NCBI GenBank assembly: GCA_021845665.1
Contig: JAJZVO010000045.1
Location: forward strand, 1-35,552
Direction: 5' to 3'
Origin: Bacteroidota bacterium
Lineage (GTDB): Bacteria; Bacteroidota; Ignavibacteria; Kryptoniales; JAKASW01
Length of the DNA: 35,552 nt
The number at the start of each line of letters is the position of its first letter. Position 1 is the first letter of the stretch. The position numbers and the translations under genes are program-made. The notes below the pieces were generated by a model. That model saw only the letters and a program-made list of their open reading frames with translations, was not told the origin of the DNA and made no database searches. Shown here piece after piece: positions 33,685 through 35,552 of this stretch.

Positions 33685-34617
33685 TCACTCCTCCTCCGCG
33701 GGAACCGTTCGCGCTGCTCCTGAACGGCGCCCGCCGAACAAATTCATCAATAATATGCCGGCTAATATCAATGCCGACCCAACAAGCGTGCCCCCGGGGA
33801 ACTTCTCACCCAGAATCAGAGAGCCCGAAGCGATCGCGAGAAGGGGCGTCACAAACGAGGTCATCGAGAGTAAAACGACGCTGATATGTTTAAGCAAATA
33901 GAAGTAAACGACAAATGCGAATACGGAGCCGAATGCGGCGAGGTAAAATATCGCGATGAGATTCGAGACATTGAATCTTATCGTTCCCCAGTCCTCGATG
34001 AAGAAACTAGTGGCGAGTAGTGTTACGGCTCCGATCGCCATCGGAATGAGGTTGATGAAGACAGGGTCGATATGGTAACCGTATTTTTTGACTCCCACCG
34101 CGACGACGGCATTGAAGAATGCGCTCAGCACCACAGCAAGTATCCCGAGCGCCGCATCGGTGGACCCTATTTTCAGATCGCCTCCGAAAATCACCAGCAA
34201 CCCGGAAAAGCCGATTAGGATCCCGAAGATTTTCCAAAATGTCAGCTCTTCGCCCTTCAGAAAGAACCTCGAAAGCGGCGCCGCGAAGAACGGCATAACG
34301 GCGAAAGTAACTGCCGTCAGTCCGGAGGTGATACGCTGTTCAGCCCAGTATACGAGCCCGTACGGAACGCTGAACGAAGCCAATCCGACGAGAAGAAGGA
34401 AACACGTTTCTCTCATATCGAACCGGTATTTGTACTTTCTGTATTTGAGGACAGCAAGTATCAGGAGAGACGCGATAGAGAAACGCACTCCGGCGCTGAA
34501 GAAAGGAGGGAGAGTATTGATCGACACCTTTATGGCGAGCCAGGTGGTCCCCCAGATCAGGCAAATCAGGATGTACCCAAGAAACAGGTTTACCCTTTTC
34601 GGGGCTGGAGGAGGCAT
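33685..34617 (-). CDS. EamA/DMT-superfamily transporter
   Basis: A 310-residue inner-membrane protein with ten hydrophobic segments in two EamA repeats. The first begins YILICLIWGTTWLAIKVS, the second after about residue 155 (ALGILAVVLSAFFNAVVAVG). The pattern is that of RhaT/YdcZ-like drug/metabolite exporters; substrate unknown. It lies between the PAP2 and aminopeptidase genes with gaps of 4 and 1 bases, so PAP2 - EamA - aminopeptidase - zinc hydrolase form one operon. Export or uptake of amino acids next to a peptidase is a plausible but unproven link. Confidence 0.92.
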   Translation of the reverse strand: MPPPAPKRVNLFLGYILICLIWGTTWLAIKVSINTLPPFFSAGVRFSIASLLILAVLKYRKYKYRFDMRETCFLLLVGLASFSVPYGLVYWAEQRITSGLTAVTFAVMPFFAAPLSRFFLKGEELTFWKIFGILIGFSGLLVIFGGDLKIGSTDAALGILAVVLSAFFNAVVAVGVKKYGYHIDPVFINLIPMAIGAVTLLATSFFIEDWGTIRFNVSNLIAIFYLAAFGSVFAFVVYFYLLKHISVVLLSMTSFVTPLLAIASGSLILGEKFPGGTLVGSALILAGILLMNLFGGRRSGAARTVPAEEE

Positions 34618-34621
34618 TATC

Positions 34622-35347
34622 TCAAAAGGTCACTCTTAAACTCAGGGCCGTTGGCGCTGCTGCCAGCTGGATTCCAATGTCGCGGCCGAGGATCTGCTCG
34701 CGGAGTTTCGAGATTTGAGGAGCGATCAAATGTATAGCAAAAGCGGAAGCTGTACCCAGCAAAGCTCCTGCCACGACATCACTAGGGTAGTGAAGTCCCC
34801 AGTACATTCGTCCATAGCCGACGACCACAGCCCACGCATATGCAGGTATGTAAACGTACGGTTTCGGATACCTCAGCGTCAGCGCGGTCGCAAGCGCAAA
34901 AGCGGCGGTGGTATGTCCGGATGGCATCGAGTACTTGTCGGCGCTGTCCAGGTGACCGGTGTGGACGCCTGTCAAGGCTGCATAAGGTCTTGGCCTTTTT
35001 ACGATATAGTTCTTGATCGGATAATACAGGACATAAGCCAGAACATCTGTAACACCGATAATCACACCGGTATCGAAGGTATAAGCATTGTCCTGGGCAA
35101 GTCCCACTCCGGCAAAAACTATCGGTGCTCCGATGGCTATGGGAAGTACCAGGTTGTCGCTTGCGCCCAATGTCGTGGTGAGGAACGGAGAACGCGCATC
35201 ATTTATGCTTCTGAAGATACTTACATCCCAACTTGGCGGCTGTGCACGTACAACCGCGGGAGAGGCTATCAGGAGAAGAGCACAAAAAAAGGCAGCCCCT
35301 CGGACTTCGCCGAGGTGCCGCCTGTCAAGAGTCTGGTCATTTTTCAT
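34622..35347 (-). CDS. Exported PAP2-family phosphatase
   Basis: A 241-residue lipid-phosphatase-type protein. A signal peptide or first membrane segment ends near VVRAQ (residue 36). The three PAP2 motifs are present: KNYIVKRPRP (112-121), PSGHT (142-146, with His145) and R-x5-H-x3-D as RMYWGLHYPSD (Arg180, His186, Asp190). The first motif has one residue more between Lys and the last RP than the usual form. Such enzymes remove phosphate from phosphatidic acid, undecaprenyl diphosphate or lipid A on the periplasmic side. It is the first gene of the four-gene operon. Confidence 0.92.
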   Translation of the reverse strand: MKNDQTLDRRHLGEVRGAAFFCALLLIASPAVVRAQPPSWDVSIFRSINDARSPFLTTTLGASDNLVLPIAIGAPIVFAGVGLAQDNAYTFDTGVIIGVTDVLAYVLYYPIKNYIVKRPRPYAALTGVHTGHLDSADKYSMPSGHTTAAFALATALTLRYPKPYVYIPAYAWAVVVGYGRMYWGLHYPSDVVAGALLGTASAFAIHLIAPQISKLREQILGRDIGIQLAAAPTALSLRVTF

Positions 35348-35425
35348 TATTCAGGTTCGGCATTTTGTCGATTAAAGTAAAGAGCGGCGGAATTAGTATC
35401 AATTCTATATTTTTTCCGATTGGCC

Positions 35426-35552
35426 ATCGAGTAGGAGGCGGGATTCCACCCGCCGTCCTCTCACACCACCGTACGTACGGTTGCAGATTGCCAAGCACGA
35501 GCTTCGTCCAGTCCTCGGTCCATCAGTTTACGCGCTCGCGTGTAAGGCCGCT
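35426..35552 (-). mobile_element. 3' end of a group II intron (runs off the window)
   Basis: Read on the minus strand, the sequence ends like a bacterial group II intron. Domain VI is a hairpin with a 6-bp GGCGGG/CCCGCC stem (35437-35442 with 35449-35454) extended by AGGA/TCCT, and the typical end CCTACTCGAT places the branch-point A seven bases from the 3' end at 35426. Upstream lies CGTACGGTGGTGTGAGAGG, resembling the 3' strand of domain V. The 5' strand of domain V is not obvious: a 14-base palindrome (35468-35481) takes its place, so the copy may be internally deleted. Confidence 0.6.
35461..35550 (-). pseudogene. C-terminal fragment of group II intron reverse transcriptase/maturase
   Basis: A 29-codon frame entering from beyond the window reads RARKLMDRGLDEARAWQSA and then stops after TVRTVV. 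The first part is like the C-terminal region of intron-encoded reverse transcriptases, where relatives continue with an NG-GPWWN-GASHM segment. Here the frame instead runs straight into the putative domain V strand, so the end of the protein appears lost. Most of the gene is outside the window, so its overall state is unknown. Confidence 0.5.

Overview
The window looks like chromosomal DNA of a Gram-negative bacterium from the Bacteroidota/Chlorobiota side of the tree, most likely an Ignavibacteria-type lineage (inference). The signs are: three secreted enzymes whose C-termini carry the NYPNPFNP-type sorting tail of type IX secretion (T9SS) cargo; tandem LytS-type kinases with a LytTR regulator; a geranylgeranylglyceryl-phosphate synthase homologue of the kind found in Bacteroidota; and GmhA, which implies heptose-containing lipopolysaccharide. 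Genes are dense, mostly on the minus strand, with TGATG, TAATG and TTGA couplings and several GTG or TTG starts.

Layout. 1-2100: a chain of small palindromes and a terminator behind an initiator tRNA-fMet, then an FmdB zinc ribbon converging on fmt. 2.1-5.0 kb: rhodanese, family 2 glycosyltransferase, receiver-like protein, HD hydrolase with a candidate 54-residue gene in front, and a plus-strand inositol monophosphatase. 5.0-14.7 kb: a long minus-strand housekeeping run with a hypothetical protein, Bcp peroxiredoxin, TPR protein, ArsC/Spx-like protein, pyrimidine-nucleoside phosphorylase, Nudix hydrolase, PyrE, pterin carbinolamine dehydratase, GmhA, GGGP synthase, AlaS and ClpS. 15.0-17.0 kb: a plus-strand pair, a polytopic membrane protein and a CPBP protease.

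17.1-23.9 kb: a large modular pectinesterase with a T9SS tail, preceded by a LytTR response regulator and two overlapping LytS-like sensor kinases. The kinase next to the regulator has lost its ATP-binding motifs while its neighbour keeps them. 24.0-25.3 kb: an MFS transporter interrupted by two in-frame TAG codons. 25.3-28.3 kb: a membrane protein, a double-PspC protein, 5-formyltetrahydrofolate cyclo-ligase and a beta-hydroxyacid dehydrogenase. 28.4-35.3 kb: an APC permease with a soluble C-terminal domain, a secreted zinc hydrolase of the S1/P1-phospholipase C fold, a secreted M1 aminopeptidase, an EamA transporter and a PAP2 phosphatase. The last 130 bases look like the 3' end of a group II intron (minus strand) with the tail of its reverse transcriptase, running off the window.

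How the parts fit (inference): the secreted pectinesterase, aminopeptidase and nuclease/phospholipase-like enzyme suggest a heterotroph that degrades polymers outside the cell and takes up the products. The two-kinase/one-regulator cluster beside the pectinesterase is the best candidate for an unusual regulatory system here. Names come from reading motifs by eye; no database search was made.
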